Shown: positions 27,709 through 36,719, numbered from the stretch's first letter. The stretch: DNA of 64,000 bases from Arthrobacter sp. MYb227 (GCF_002975435.1 NZ_PCPT01000006.1:62001-126000); one strand, 5' to 3'. Numbers and translations: made by a program. Notes: generated by a model from the sequence alone, not told the origin.

Positions 27709-28506
27709 ATGCCTAGAGATTCTTCACCGCACCAGCGTCAACTCTCATCAGTGTTTGCCTCCTTGGGCGACGAAGGTCGAGCAAAGCTCGTGGAGGAACG
27801 CATAGTCTCTGGAATCAGCGCCGGGATTCTGCTCGATGGTGATCGGCTACCTAGTGAGACCGAACTTGCCGCGGCACTTGGAGTTGCAACAATGACCGCA
27901 CGCGAAGCGTTGACCTCATTGCGCACCCGAGGTTTAGTGGTGACACGACGTGGGCGTGAGGGTGGAACTTTCATCACCCTGCCGCAGGGCGACCGGGCCA
28001 GCCTGCTACGCGATCGCTTGGCTTCCATGAGTCGGGTTGAGCTGCGTGACTTGGCAATTCACTACGCGGCAATTGCTGCAACGGCAGCGGAACTTGCGGC
28101 AAACGCTGCAGACGAGCAAGATATTGAAATTCTGCGCGGCTTGCTGGAAAGTGGTCCGCACCGGCTCAATACCCGTGGCACGGTGGTGGGGAATTTCCTT
28201 TTGGAGTTAGCCTCACTTAGCCAATCGGCTAGATTGACGCGTGAGCACGTCAGACTTCATACGGATTTCGGCTCGTTATTGTCTTTGGCCCACGCTGATC
28301 AAGATTTTGATGCCAAAATGATTGCCCTGTGTGGCGAAATTATTGACGCTGTAGCATCGATGGACCCCGCTAGGGCTCGTAGTCTGGTGGGGGACTACGT
28401 TAGGTCGGGGGTTACCTGGTTAATCCAAGACCAGAGCAATCCCGAAACTGACCGAATGCCACGTACCAAGGCAGTACCCGACCTACGCGTGAGGAGAACA
28501 TCATGA
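27709..28506 (+). CDS. GntR-family regulator with FCD domain
   Basis: The 265-residue protein has a winged helix (about 15-85; LPSETELAAALGVATMTAREALTSLRTRG) and a C-terminal FCD-type helical ligand domain (about 110-240). FadR-type GntR proteins bind organic acids or amino acids. An in-frame GTG 6 bases earlier exists, but AAAGGA at 8 bases favours the ATG at 27709. Its stop overlaps the start of the dCache gene by 4 bases (ATGA), a sign of tight co-expression, and it is divergent from the polyamine operon, which it probably controls. Confidence 0.87.
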   Translation: MPRDSSPHQRQLSSVFASLGDEGRAKLVEERIVSGISAGILLDGDRLPSETELAAALGVATMTAREALTSLRTRGLVVTRRGREGGTFITLPQGDRASLLRDRLASMSRVELRDLAIHYAAIAATAAELAANAADEQDIEILRGLLESGPHRLNTRGTVVGNFLLELASLSQSARLTREHVRLHTDFGSLLSLAHADQDFDAKMIALCGEIIDAVASMDPARARSLVGDYVRSGVTWLIQDQSNPETDRMPRTKAVPDLRVRRTS

Positions 28507-29240
28507 CAAGGCCCGATTCGAGTAGCTTGGATGCCGGCTGCCAGGTTGGGGAGTTCTTTTCCTCCTTACTTGGTCAGATGGAGACTTGGTCTAAGGCCAT
28601 GGGCAAGGCTTTTGAAGATTTTGGCTCACCAACTCGAGCCGAGATCGACACGGTCATTCAGCCTTTGGCCGAAGCAATGCTTGATCGCAAGGACCTGCCT
28701 CTCGTGGGTGCGGGTTTTGTTGCAGCACACAATGCGCTAAGTGATGCCGAATGGCATATGGCCTGGTGGCAAGGCGTTGCCCAGGAGCGACTGCTGATGC
28801 TCACCATGGAATCAGCGGGAGAAACTTACTCGCGCCGCGAGTGGTTCACCGTGCCGATGGAAACCGGAAGAGGACATATCACCGGTCCCTACGTCGACTT
28901 TTTATGTACAGATGAATACACTTTGACCTTATCGGTACCGGTCTTGGCGGAGGGCAAATTTGTTGGAATTGCGGGGGTCGACATGTTTGTTGAATCCGTG
29001 GAAAAGCTACTCATGGGAGAGCTGGAAAATATTGATGCTCGAGCAACGCTGATCAACGGTGGGGGACGAGTAATTCTCTCGGTTGAACCGCAACTGGCTG
29101 CCGGTAGGCTGCTGGTTCCCGGATGGAAAGAGTCAATAGAAACAATCCTGCCGGTAGCCGGAGAGGATGTTGGGTTTTCCAGAGTCGAACTGCGTCCTTG
29201 TCGAGATCTGCCATTGGCGGTAGTAATTCCCCTGTCGTAG
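28503..29240 (+). CDS. soluble dCache-domain protein
   Basis: The 245-residue protein reads as a double-Cache sensory domain but has no transmembrane helix, signal peptide or signalling domain. The distal motif YSRREWF (Tyr109, Arg112, Trp114, Phe115), then GPYVDFLCTDEYTLTLSVPV, then Asp160 in IAGVDMF follows the amino-acid/amine-binding dCache pattern known from chemoreceptors (R-x-W-Y/F plus a later Asp). It overlaps the GntR gene by 4 bases and sits opposite a polyamine importer. It may bind the transported ligand in the cytoplasm and act with the GntR protein; that is inference. Confidence 0.82.
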   Translation: MTRPDSSSLDAGCQVGEFFSSLLGQMETWSKAMGKAFEDFGSPTRAEIDTVIQPLAEAMLDRKDLPLVGAGFVAAHNALSDAEWHMAWWQGVAQERLLMLTMESAGETYSRREWFTVPMETGRGHITGPYVDFLCTDEYTLTLSVPVLAEGKFVGIAGVDMFVESVEKLLMGELENIDARATLINGGGRVILSVEPQLAAGRLLVPGWKESIETILPVAGEDVGFSRVELRPCRDLPLAVVIPLS

Positions 29241-29467
29241 TATCTCGCCACGAACCCCTGTCTAAAGACCCTAGTGCTTCGATCCGCATGGAAGTAGCGT
29301 CGAGTGTAGGCCGGTAGATTTCGATAATCTGGCGGATCGGCGATCATTGCATGGGAAGTATTGGAGGTGAGGGATGAGTCGCTTTGTTGCAGAGGTCATT
29401 CCGCGCCACGAACCTGCGTGGAATCTAGGTATCGAATCTGGTCAGTTAGGCCGCAAAGGAATGATTC

Positions 29468-29758
29468 GTGATGACACAAAATCCGCAAACTCCTCCACCC
29501 CGTCAGGTCCCGATTTCTTCTGGACATGTGCGGGCTAAGCACCATTTTAGTGGGCTAGTTCTAGGTGGGGCTCTTACTGCATTACTCTTTCTGCTCTTTA
29601 TTTTCGTCAGTGGTGTCTCGCTAGATGGGACGATTAATCCATTGTGGATTGGGGTCATCATCGGTGTCATGGTGGCAGCGCTTGGAGTCTTCCGCATCCT
29701 GCGCGGACCCGCTGCCTTTGGGCTCGGCGATGTTGAGCACAAGCATGAAAAGCCGTGA
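29468..29758 (+). CDS. small membrane protein
   Basis: The protein (95-96 residues) has a polar N-terminus, two helices (FSGLVLGGALTALLFLLFIFVSG and LWIGVIIGVMVAALGVFRIL) and a charged tail. GTG 29468 and ATG 29471 are both usable behind AAAGGA. No family is recognised. It follows the dCache gene in the same direction with a gap of about 230 bases. Confidence 0.65.
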   Translation: MMTQNPQTPPPRQVPISSGHVRAKHHFSGLVLGGALTALLFLLFIFVSGVSLDGTINPLWIGVIIGVMVAALGVFRILRGPAAFGLGDVEHKHEKP

Positions 29759-29964
29759 GAATTTCTCCAGCTCGCGGCATAGGGGACGCGAAGGCCTAGG
29801 TGAAAAGGTTAGTTGGGCCAGATCTTCGGATGATATGGCCCAACGCCTTTGATAGCAAGAATCCTGACACGGTATAGCAATTTCACGAACTAGTGGTGTC
29901 CCGAGGAACACTAGTGCTGATCAAGCTTTATGCTGTGGGGAGTCCCGAGAAAAGGAATTCCCGT

Positions 29965-30630
29965 ATGAGAAGGATCTTGGCCTACCTGTTGCGTATTGGC
30001 GGAAGCCTTGCGATCGCTGCGGCGGTAGCGGCGCAGCTGCAGCTGAGCATGCAAGTGGAAAAAGATGGCAAGGGTGAAGTTGGTTTTGTTGTACAAAACT
30101 TCTTTTCCTTTTTCACTATCGAATCAAACGTCTTGGCAGCTATAGCCCTCTTTATTGGGATCTTTACTCTTGGCTCTCGAAAAATAGATTCCATGGCCTG
30201 GACGGTTTTTCGGGCCGCGGCAACCACCTTTATGGTAACCACCGGCGTTGTTTACAATCTTCTGTTGCGGGGTATTGAATTGCCGCAAGGAACAACTATT
30301 GGGTGGTCCAACGAAATTCTGCACGTGGTGGCGCCGGCGGTGATGTTGCTGGATTGGATTATTGCCCCGGGACGTAGGGCACTGCACTCGAGAGCCTTGT
30401 GGGGTATTGTTGCTTTCCCCATTCTCTGGGCCGGATACACATTGGTGCGCGGAGCCCTGATTTCCGATCCACGAACCGGTACAGCGTGGTACCCCTACCC
30501 ATTCTTGAATCCGCATACCAGTGCCAATGGTTACTTTTCCGTGGGGTTCTATGTTCTGCTGATCGGAGTGTTGATTGGCTCGGTAGGAGCAGCTGTCCTG
30601 TGGCTCAGCCGTGTGCGACGACGCGCGTGA
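29965..30630 (+). CDS. Pr6Pr family membrane protein
   Basis: The 221-residue protein has six helices and the Pr6Pr/FAR-17a-like pattern: FFSFFTIESNVLAAI in the second helix region, TGVVYNLLLRG, LHVVAPAVMLLDWIIAPGRR and WYPYPFLNPH. The family has no established reaction in bacteria. The ATG at 29965 is preceded by AAAGGAA; the longer frame from 29893 lacks a site. Confidence 0.82.
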   Translation: MRRILAYLLRIGGSLAIAAAVAAQLQLSMQVEKDGKGEVGFVVQNFFSFFTIESNVLAAIALFIGIFTLGSRKIDSMAWTVFRAAATTFMVTTGVVYNLLLRGIELPQGTTIGWSNEILHVVAPAVMLLDWIIAPGRRALHSRALWGIVAFPILWAGYTLVRGALISDPRTGTAWYPYPFLNPHTSANGYFSVGFYVLLIGVLIGSVGAAVLWLSRVRRRA

Positions 30631-30656
30631 GTCGGGGTCCAAACCGAACTCTTGAG

Positions 30657-30672
30657 ATACCCTTAAGGGTAT
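30657..30672. promoter_or_regulatory. CsoR-like operator ATACCCTTAAGGGTAT
   Basis: This is a perfect 16-base palindrome of the TACCC-N-GGGTA type recognised by CsoR/CstR/FrmR-family repressors, which sense copper, sulfur species or aldehydes. It overlaps a TTGAGA -35-like box and lies 33 bases upstream of the small gene at 30705. No csoR-like gene lies in the window. Confidence 0.65.
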
Positions 30673-30704
30673 AGCTGGCTAAAATATTTTCCGTGGGAGG
30701 AAAC

Positions 30705-30914
30705 ATGCGAGACCGCATAATATGGACGATCCTTGCGGTAGTTTTGGCCGCATTCGCCTTGTCGCTCTGGCAGGATTCAGCAGTTGCAAGTCTTGGGTCC
30801 GGAGCAGTTGCGCTTTACGCAGCATTTTCTACGATTCGTGGACGCTGTTTTGGCGATGTTTGCGCAACGGCAGTGAACGTACCTCTCGAAGAAAGCGAAG
30901 TGCGTGAGAGGTAG
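30705..30914 (+). CDS. small two-helix membrane protein behind a CsoR-like operator
   Basis: The 69-residue protein has two hydrophobic segments (IIWTILAVVLAAFALSLW and VASLGSGAVALYAAFSTI), then RCFGDVC with two cysteines 5 residues apart and an acidic tail. GGGAGGA lies 5 bases before the ATG. Together with the palindrome upstream, the cysteine pair hints at a metal- or sulfur-stress role, which is inference. Confidence 0.7.
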   Translation: MRDRIIWTILAVVLAAFALSLWQDSAVASLGSGAVALYAAFSTIRGRCFGDVCATAVNVPLEESEVRER

Positions 30915-31016
30915 AGTTTTGCAGTAGCTATCGTGGTCGGGAATGATTTCGGGGCCTTACGTGTTTTATATGCAAAGGCATGTAACCGCCCCCCTGCGAG
31001 AGATAGAAAAACCATC

Positions 31017-31703
31017 ATGAACCAATCAATAGTTGTAGTCTCCGGTGGGCTGGGAACCCCCTCAACATCGGGACTACTAGGCCGCCAACTAGCCGAAGCA
31101 ACGGCCCAGGAAATGGCCAGCGCCGGTATTCAAGCGGATATTACCGTGCTGGAATTACGTGACTACGCAACAGATATCACCAACAACTTATTGACCGGAT
31201 ATGCCCCACCCGCACTGCAAAAAGCCATCGATGCGGTTACCGCTGCACACGGGCTGATTATGGTCTCCCCGGTCTTTACTGCCTCCGTTTCTGGGCTCTT
31301 CAAGTCCTTCATCGACGTGTTGGACCCGATATCCCTTGAAAACAAACCAGTGGTCCTTGCTGCCACCGGTGGCAGCCCACGACACAACCTAGTTATTGAT
31401 TATGCAATGCGCCCGATTTTCAGTTACCTGCGCGCATCAATCATGCCAACAAGCATCTTTGCCTCGCCCGAAGATTGGGGAGCGGATCAGGGACATGGAG
31501 CCTTGGCCGAACGCGAACGTCGTGCCGGACGCGAACTTGCCCTCTCTATGGGTGGCGCAGAGCACGGAGAGAATGCCCCGGTGTCACGAAACCTTGGGGA
31601 CACCCGTTCCATCGCCCCAAACGTCAGTGATACTGCAAATCCACGCGATGCACTGAGCTCGCTGCCTTTTGAACAATTGCTGGCTAACATTCAGTCCAGC
31701 TAA
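31017..31703 (+). CDS. NADPH-dependent FMN reductase, CE1759/TIGR04037-like
   Basis: The flavodoxin-like protein (228 residues) has the flavin-phosphate site VSGGLGTPSTSGLLG near residue 8 and the second motif SPVFTASVSGLFKSFIDVLD near residue 83. The long tail resembles the CE1759-type FMN reductases that supply reduced flavin to luciferase-like monooxygenases. No luciferase-like partner lies in the window. The ATG at 31017 gives the family start. Its stop overlaps the convergent PatB-like gene by 4 bases. Confidence 0.85.
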   Translation: MNQSIVVVSGGLGTPSTSGLLGRQLAEATAQEMASAGIQADITVLELRDYATDITNNLLTGYAPPALQKAIDAVTAAHGLIMVSPVFTASVSGLFKSFIDVLDPISLENKPVVLAATGGSPRHNLVIDYAMRPIFSYLRASIMPTSIFASPEDWGADQGHGALAERERRAGRELALSMGGAEHGENAPVSRNLGDTRSIAPNVSDTANPRDALSSLPFEQLLANIQSS

Positions 31704-32920
31704 TACACGGGGTTCTGTGTCGCGAATTCCGGGTCACTAGCGTCGAATTTGTCGCATCCATCAACGGCCGCACCCATCCGATGAATGATCCCAGCCAAAA
31801 CCGGTCGTGGTGTTGCGAAATTCAGTCGGACGAACCCATCGCTTCCTTTGCCGCAGGCGCTTCCATCCACCAATGACACCTGGGCTTCGGTAAGGAAAAA
31901 TTCGGCGGGACTGGGCAGCAGATTGAGCCGAGAAATATCAACCCATCCAAGGTAGGTTCCTTGGGGTGGCTGATATTCGGCCTGGGGGAGGTGCTCTGAA
32001 ATGAGCTCTCCGAGCAACAAGCGTGAACCGTCAAGATAATCAATGATCCCATCCAGCCATCCTGCTCCGGTACTGTAAGCCGCTGTTGTCGCAGCAAGGC
32101 CAACGTTTGCCGCTGCATGTTCGGGAACACCGCCCACAGCAGACCACACCTCCCGGTCTTCCTCATTAGTGAGTACTAGCTGTGCACATTTCAGCCCCGG
32201 GATGTTAAACGCTTTGGTTGCGGCAAACGCGGTAATTGAGTGCTGTGCAGCCGCATCATTGACTGTGGCGTAGGAGATATGGGTAGCTCCGGTAAAAACC
32301 AAGGGAGCATGAATTTCATCGGAAAAGACGCGTGAGCCGGTCTGTTCTACTAGTTCAGAGATCTTGGTAAGTTCCTCGCGCGTGTAAACCTTGCCCAAGG
32401 GGTTGTGCGGGTTCACCAACACCAAAAGTGCCCCACCCTGTAATGCTCGTTCAAGTGCAACCCAATCAAGGTCCCATCCTGTGGGGCCTTGGCGTAAGGC
32501 AACTTCAATGGAGGCGCGTCCAAAGCGCGAGCCAGCAACAACAAACGGCATGTACGCGGGAGTCAGCAGGACAATTGGCGCATTAGGTCGGTGCGTCGGA
32601 GAAAAATGAAATAGTGCTGCCTCAAAGGCCGAAATGACGCTGTTCAGGGGTCGGATCTGCTCACGCTCGAGGCTCCATGAAAACCGTTGCTGCAACCAAT
32701 GAGCGGTGGCTTCCTGCATGTCGGCTACTAGATAGTTGGGTGCATAACCGGTTAGGCCATGAGCCAGTGTTTCTTGGGCTGCTTCGATAACACCGGGGGC
32801 CGTACCAAAATCCATCTCGGCGACCCAAGCACCCAAACTATCCGGGTAGGCGCTCCACTTGAGCGATCCGCTCTGACGCAGTTGATCTACTGTAAGCAAG
32901 TCAAACGGGTGAGCAACCAT
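31700..32920 (-). CDS. PatB/MalY-type PLP-dependent C-S lyase
   Basis: The 406-residue fold-type I aminotransferase-like enzyme has the PLP lysine in ITAFAATKAFNIPGLK near residue 232 and LLVLVNPHNPLGKVY near residue 175. The features fit the MalY/PatB group, which has cystathionine beta-lyase activity and releases homocysteine, pyruvate and ammonia. A histidinol-phosphate or other aminotransferase role is less likely. The start appears leaderless. Confidence 0.88.
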   Translation of the reverse strand: MVAHPFDLLTVDQLRQSGSLKWSAYPDSLGAWVAEMDFGTAPGVIEAAQETLAHGLTGYAPNYLVADMQEATAHWLQQRFSWSLEREQIRPLNSVISAFEAALFHFSPTHRPNAPIVLLTPAYMPFVVAGSRFGRASIEVALRQGPTGWDLDWVALERALQGGALLVLVNPHNPLGKVYTREELTKISELVEQTGSRVFSDEIHAPLVFTGATHISYATVNDAAAQHSITAFAATKAFNIPGLKCAQLVLTNEEDREVWSAVGGVPEHAAANVGLAATTAAYSTGAGWLDGIIDYLDGSRLLLGELISEHLPQAEYQPPQGTYLGWVDISRLNLLPSPAEFFLTEAQVSLVDGSACGKGSDGFVRLNFATPRPVLAGIIHRMGAAVDGCDKFDASDPEFATQNPVY

Positions 32921-33073
32921 TTAGCCAGCTTAGACGCGATCGGACCCAAACGATACACAACTATTTCTCTCACCTGTCCCATAAATGCTGCCAATTCGCT
33001 AAGTTGATAGTCAGAGCCGAATCTCAGCAAAACTGGGTTGCGGGTAACTGCGCGAAAGGTACCGGTGGGCACA

Positions 33074-33595
33074 ATGATGCAGGGACGAAATGAATCAGTG
33101 GAAGAACGCCTTGACCGGAACTGGAACGACATTCTTCAAGAAATTCGAGTCATGCAAACCGGGGTACAAATTCTTGCCGCGTTCCTTGTAGTTCTACCTT
33201 TCCAAGCGCGCTTTACCATTTTGGATGACAGAGAAAGGCTCTTTTACCTCTGCCTTCTTGTATTTTCCGGGTTGCTGATCATTTTGATTATTACTCCAGT
33301 GGCAGTGCATCGGCACTTTTTTGGTCATCGAGTCAAACTGACAACAGTAAAAATGGGTCACGCGATATCCAAACTTGTCATTCTGGGTGTTGGAATCTTG
33401 GTGTCGGGGTGCGTGTGGTTTGTGGTGCTGGTGCTCGCCGGATGGCTTAGCGCCTTGATCGTTGGTGGGGCCATAGTGCTTGCCGCAGGATATTTGCTTG
33501 TTGTTTTGCCTCGCATGATCAAACCGCAATCTGCAGTATTTGGAACCCTGAAGAGTGAGCAGCAAACACCTCCAGGCGATACTGAAACCTCGTAG
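33074..33595 (+). CDS. DUF6328-like membrane protein
   Basis: The 173-residue protein has a charged N-terminus (RNESVEERLDRNWNDILQEIRVMQTGVQILAAFL) followed by four helices, the layout of the DUF6328 group. Its function is unknown. The ATG at 33074 (or 33077) is preferred over an in-frame TTG 36 bases upstream. It is divergent from the PatB-like gene and alone. Confidence 0.75.
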   Translation: MMQGRNESVEERLDRNWNDILQEIRVMQTGVQILAAFLVVLPFQARFTILDDRERLFYLCLLVFSGLLIILIITPVAVHRHFFGHRVKLTTVKMGHAISKLVILGVGILVSGCVWFVVLVLAGWLSALIVGGAIVLAAGYLLVVLPRMIKPQSAVFGTLKSEQQTPPGDTETS

Positions 33596-33635
33596 TATTT
33601 TCTGATTACTCCACTTGAACCCTGCTATTGCATTT

Positions 33636-34082
33636 TCAGTGGGTGGTGAGAATTTCGGGAACCGGCAAATCGTGGGTGCTGAGTAAATCGGTGAGGGTAC
33701 TGATCATCCGATCACTAGAAAGCGCCCGATTCCCGCGTAATAGCGGGAAAACAAAGTTGTCTTGCCCCGGATAAACTTTGGCGATTCCAGCGCGTTCCCA
33801 AAGCCACAACATATCTAGTGCCGCGCGGGCCGCGGTTCCATTTGGTTCGAGGCATAGCGAAAAACCCTTGTGCGTAGTGCGCGGCTCGGCACCCACATGA
33901 CGCAAGAGTAAGACCGCAAGTTCTTCGATGCGCACCACTTCCGGGGCACCGGAAGAGAACGCTGCAACAAAGAGTTCGGCGGCCGTATGCGCACGGTGTT
34001 CGGTCAAGAGGACATGGATCTCGTGCATGGCGGTCAGCGAATCTGATGCAGTGTTCACCGGATCACGGCGTTTCCAGAACAT
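33636..34082 (-). CDS. hypothetical protein, about 148 residues
   Basis: No family is recognised. The likely protein starts MFWKRRDPVNTASDS, is helical and soluble, and has a short hydrophobic run around LAVLLLRHVGAEPR. The frame runs on upstream to 34229, but that part has a different composition and no clear start. It is divergent from hpaH. Its start site is uncertain. Confidence 0.55.
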   Translation of the reverse strand: MFWKRRDPVNTASDSLTAMHEIHVLLTEHRAHTAAELFVAAFSSGAPEVVRIEELAVLLLRHVGAEPRTTHKGFSLCLEPNGTAARAALDMLWLWERAGIAKVYPGQDNFVFPLLRGNRALSSDRMISTLTDLLSTHDLPVPEILTTH

Positions 34083-34255
34083 GACACCAACGCTAGGGCC
34101 ACAAGGTGAATCAGGGCTTAACCCACGATAGACATGTTGCGCTGCCAAGTGTGAGATGAGCCATGAATTGGCTACCATGTTCAAGTGTGCCCCGGTATGA
34201 CTCGGTGCCATGTAGCGAATCACGACCACACTCTAGGTAAGGAAATAGGCCACGC

Positions 34256-35041
34256 ATGCTCAATGACGAGACAATCACACTCATTGCAGATGAACTAGTG
34301 AAGGCTGGCCAGGATCGTATCCCAGTCAAACGGCTCACGGCACGCTTCCCCGAGATGACGGTTGATGATTCATACAAGGTCCAAAACCTTTGGCGTCAGC
34401 GTTCCGAGGCCAACGGTCGCAAACTTGCCGGTCGCAAGATTGGCTTGACCTCCCGCGCCATGCAAATGGCCACCGGTATCACCGAACCCGATTACGGCAT
34501 CATCTTCGATGACATGGTCCTTGACTCTGGCTGCACCTTTGAATGGGATAAATACACCCACCCGCGCGTCGAGATGGAGCTTGCCTTCAAACTCAACAAA
34601 GACGTTGAAGGTCCAAACGCAAACATCTTTGACGTGCTCAACGCCACAGAATACGTCATCCCTGCCCTAGAAATTCTAGACTCCCGCATTGAAATGGAAG
34701 GCCGCACCATTGTGGATACCATTTCCGATAATGCGGCAATGGGAGCCATGGTCATTGGTGGCAACCCGATGAAACCCTCGGATATTGACCTGCGTTGGGT
34801 CTCCGGGATCCTCTTCAAGAACCAGATCGTTGAAGAAACCGGAGTTGCGGCGGGCGTACTGAACCACCCCGCGGCGGGCGTGTACTGGCTCGCAAACAAG
34901 ATTGCCGCGCACGGAGATAAGCTGAACGCCGGGGAGATCATCCTCGCTGGTTCCTTCACCCGACCCATGTGGGTTGATAAGGGAGACACCGTCTTCGCCG
35001 ACTACGGACGCATGGGAACCGTGACATGTCATTTCGCATAA
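34256..35041 (+). CDS. hpaH: 2-oxo-hept-3-ene-1,7-dioate hydratase
   Basis: The 261-residue protein belongs to the 2-keto-4-pentenoate hydratase (FAH-superfamily) group. It shows GRKIGLTSRAMQMATGITEPDYG, the metal-site block HPRVEMELAF, and ILDSRIEM. The close match to HpaH and its overlap with hpaI argue for the 4-hydroxyphenylacetate meta pathway. The stop overlaps the hpaI start by 16 bases. The earlier pathway genes (hpaB to hpaG) are not nearby. Confidence 0.9.
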   Translation: MLNDETITLIADELVKAGQDRIPVKRLTARFPEMTVDDSYKVQNLWRQRSEANGRKLAGRKIGLTSRAMQMATGITEPDYGIIFDDMVLDSGCTFEWDKYTHPRVEMELAFKLNKDVEGPNANIFDVLNATEYVIPALEILDSRIEMEGRTIVDTISDNAAMGAMVIGGNPMKPSDIDLRWVSGILFKNQIVEETGVAAGVLNHPAAGVYWLANKIAAHGDKLNAGEIILAGSFTRPMWVDKGDTVFADYGRMGTVTCHFA

Positions 35042-35841
35042 ATCCCGACCCCTCATTCAAGGACGCGCTGATAGCCGCCGACCGTTCGCTTGCAGGGATC
35101 TGGGTGTGCTCTGGGTCCCCGCTGGTAGCCGAGATTTGTGCCGGAGCCGGCTTTGACTGGATCTTCATTGACGCGGAGCATTCGCCCAATGGACTCGAAT
35201 CAATCCTGGCCCAACTGCAGGCAGTGCGCGGGTACCCGGTGATTCCTGTAGTGCGTCCACCCGTCAATGACACAGTGATCATCAAGCAGTACCTAGACGT
35301 GGGTGTGCAATCGTTGATTGTTCCCATGGTCAATAGCGCAGCGGAGGCCCGTGCAGCGGTAGCAGCCTGTCATTACCCGCCGCTGGGCGTGCGTGGTGTT
35401 GGCTCGGCGCTTGCCCGCTCGGCGCGCTGGAACCGTATTCCAGATTATTTGAACCGTGCCGGAGAAACTCTGACACTCATGGTGCAAATTGAATCCGCGC
35501 AGGCAGTGGAAAACGTTGAAGAGATTGTTCACACCGAAGGTGTTGATGGGATCTTTATTGGTCCATCGGATCTTGCCGCCTCCATGGGAGTCATTGGACA
35601 GCAAGATCACCCCGAAGTCGTTGCAGCGGTAGAAAAGAGCATTGCTGCGGGTAAATCCGCGGGCAAGTTTGTTGGAGTTAACGCATTTGCCGAGCAAAGC
35701 ATTAAACATTACATCGAGTTGGGTGCTGATTTTGTTGGTGTAGGAGCCGACGTTGCACTTCTAGCTCGTGGCTCCGAAGCACTTGCGGCAAAATTTGCTG
35801 CGGGGCATGATGCTGTTTCCGGGACCCCCGCAAGCTACTAA
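35026..35841 (+). CDS. hpaI: 4-hydroxy-2-oxoheptanedioate aldolase (HpcH/HpaI)
   Basis: This class II metal-dependent aldolase splits 4-hydroxy-2-oxoheptane-1,7-dioate to pyruvate and succinate semialdehyde. The 271-residue protein shows DWIFIDAEHSPNG with the catalytic His, VQIESAQAVENVEEI with the metal Glu, and GIFIGPSDLAASMG with the metal Asp. It overlaps hpaH in a two-gene operon. Confidence 0.9.
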   Translation: MSFRINPDPSFKDALIAADRSLAGIWVCSGSPLVAEICAGAGFDWIFIDAEHSPNGLESILAQLQAVRGYPVIPVVRPPVNDTVIIKQYLDVGVQSLIVPMVNSAAEARAAVAACHYPPLGVRGVGSALARSARWNRIPDYLNRAGETLTLMVQIESAQAVENVEEIVHTEGVDGIFIGPSDLAASMGVIGQQDHPEVVAAVEKSIAAGKSAGKFVGVNAFAEQSIKHYIELGADFVGVGADVALLARGSEALAAKFAAGHDAVSGTPASY

Positions 35842-35972
35842 TAAGAATTTTGTGTTTTGAATTGATGTGCAGCGAAATGCTGCGCATCATTGGGGGGTCT
35901 CCAAACCAATTCGAGCTACGGGGGGAGCAGTTCGAATGAGCCCAATGATGTAATACAGCTAAGCTCGTTTGA

Positions 35973-36719
35973 ATGGAACTCTCCCTTATTTTCTTGGTGC
36001 TTGGCATGGTTCTGCTTGGTGCAATAGCACAGCGAGTGGCCGGGCTAGGCTTTGCAATGCTCGTATCCCCTTTCCTCGTTCTTGCCTTAGGGGCGCACCA
36101 AGGCGTCTTCCTCGTCAACATTTGTGGAGTCGTTTCCTCGGCAATCATTGTGCCGCGCGTATGGAAAAGCATTGATTGGTCAATGTTTAGATGGCTAGTC
36201 TCCTTTAGCGTTGTCGGCTCAGTAGTCGGTGCACTCCTAGCGGGTAGTCTGCCCCAAGCCCCGCTGTCGATTGTTGTAGGCGGTGTAGTACTTTTTGCGC
36301 TATTACTTTCGCTCGTCTTGCTTCGGGCAAATGTCAGGGTGAGCGGACAAATACCTAAGGGGACAGCAGGGTTTCTCTCCGGTCTGACTAATTCCTTGGC
36401 CGGTGTGGGAGGACCTGCGGTTAGTGCCTATGCGGTCATGGCCCGCTGGCCCCAACGCCCCTTTGCCGCGACCCTACAACCATTCTTTGTAGTGACGGGC
36501 TTGGTGACTGTCGGTATGAAGTTCTTAACCACCGCCGACCAGCTTCCACATATGCCAAACTGGGCATGGATTGGTGTTGCGGTGTTCATCTGGGTAGGTG
36601 TGTTGATTGGGGAACAAGTTCAACGCGTGGTCAGCGACAAACATGCACGCATCTTTGTCTTATGTTTTGCATTCTTTGGTGCCATCACAGCCCTAGTCAG
36701 TGGCTTGCGCGCGCTGTAA
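35973..36719 (+). CDS. TSUP/TauE-SafE family permease
   Basis: The 248-residue protein has about eight helices and the TauE/SafE pattern (GLGFAMLVSPFLVLALGAHQGVFLVNI at the start and GFLSGLTNSLAGVGGPAVSAY in the middle). Members export organosulfonates or sulfur oxyanions. The substrate is unknown. The mRNA looks leaderless (no ribosome site, -10-like TAAGCT just upstream). Confidence 0.85.
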   Translation: MELSLIFLVLGMVLLGAIAQRVAGLGFAMLVSPFLVLALGAHQGVFLVNICGVVSSAIIVPRVWKSIDWSMFRWLVSFSVVGSVVGALLAGSLPQAPLSIVVGGVVLFALLLSLVLLRANVRVSGQIPKGTAGFLSGLTNSLAGVGGPAVSAYAVMARWPQRPFAATLQPFFVVTGLVTVGMKFLTTADQLPHMPNWAWIGVAVFIWVGVLIGEQVQRVVSDKHARIFVLCFAFFGAITALVSGLRAL

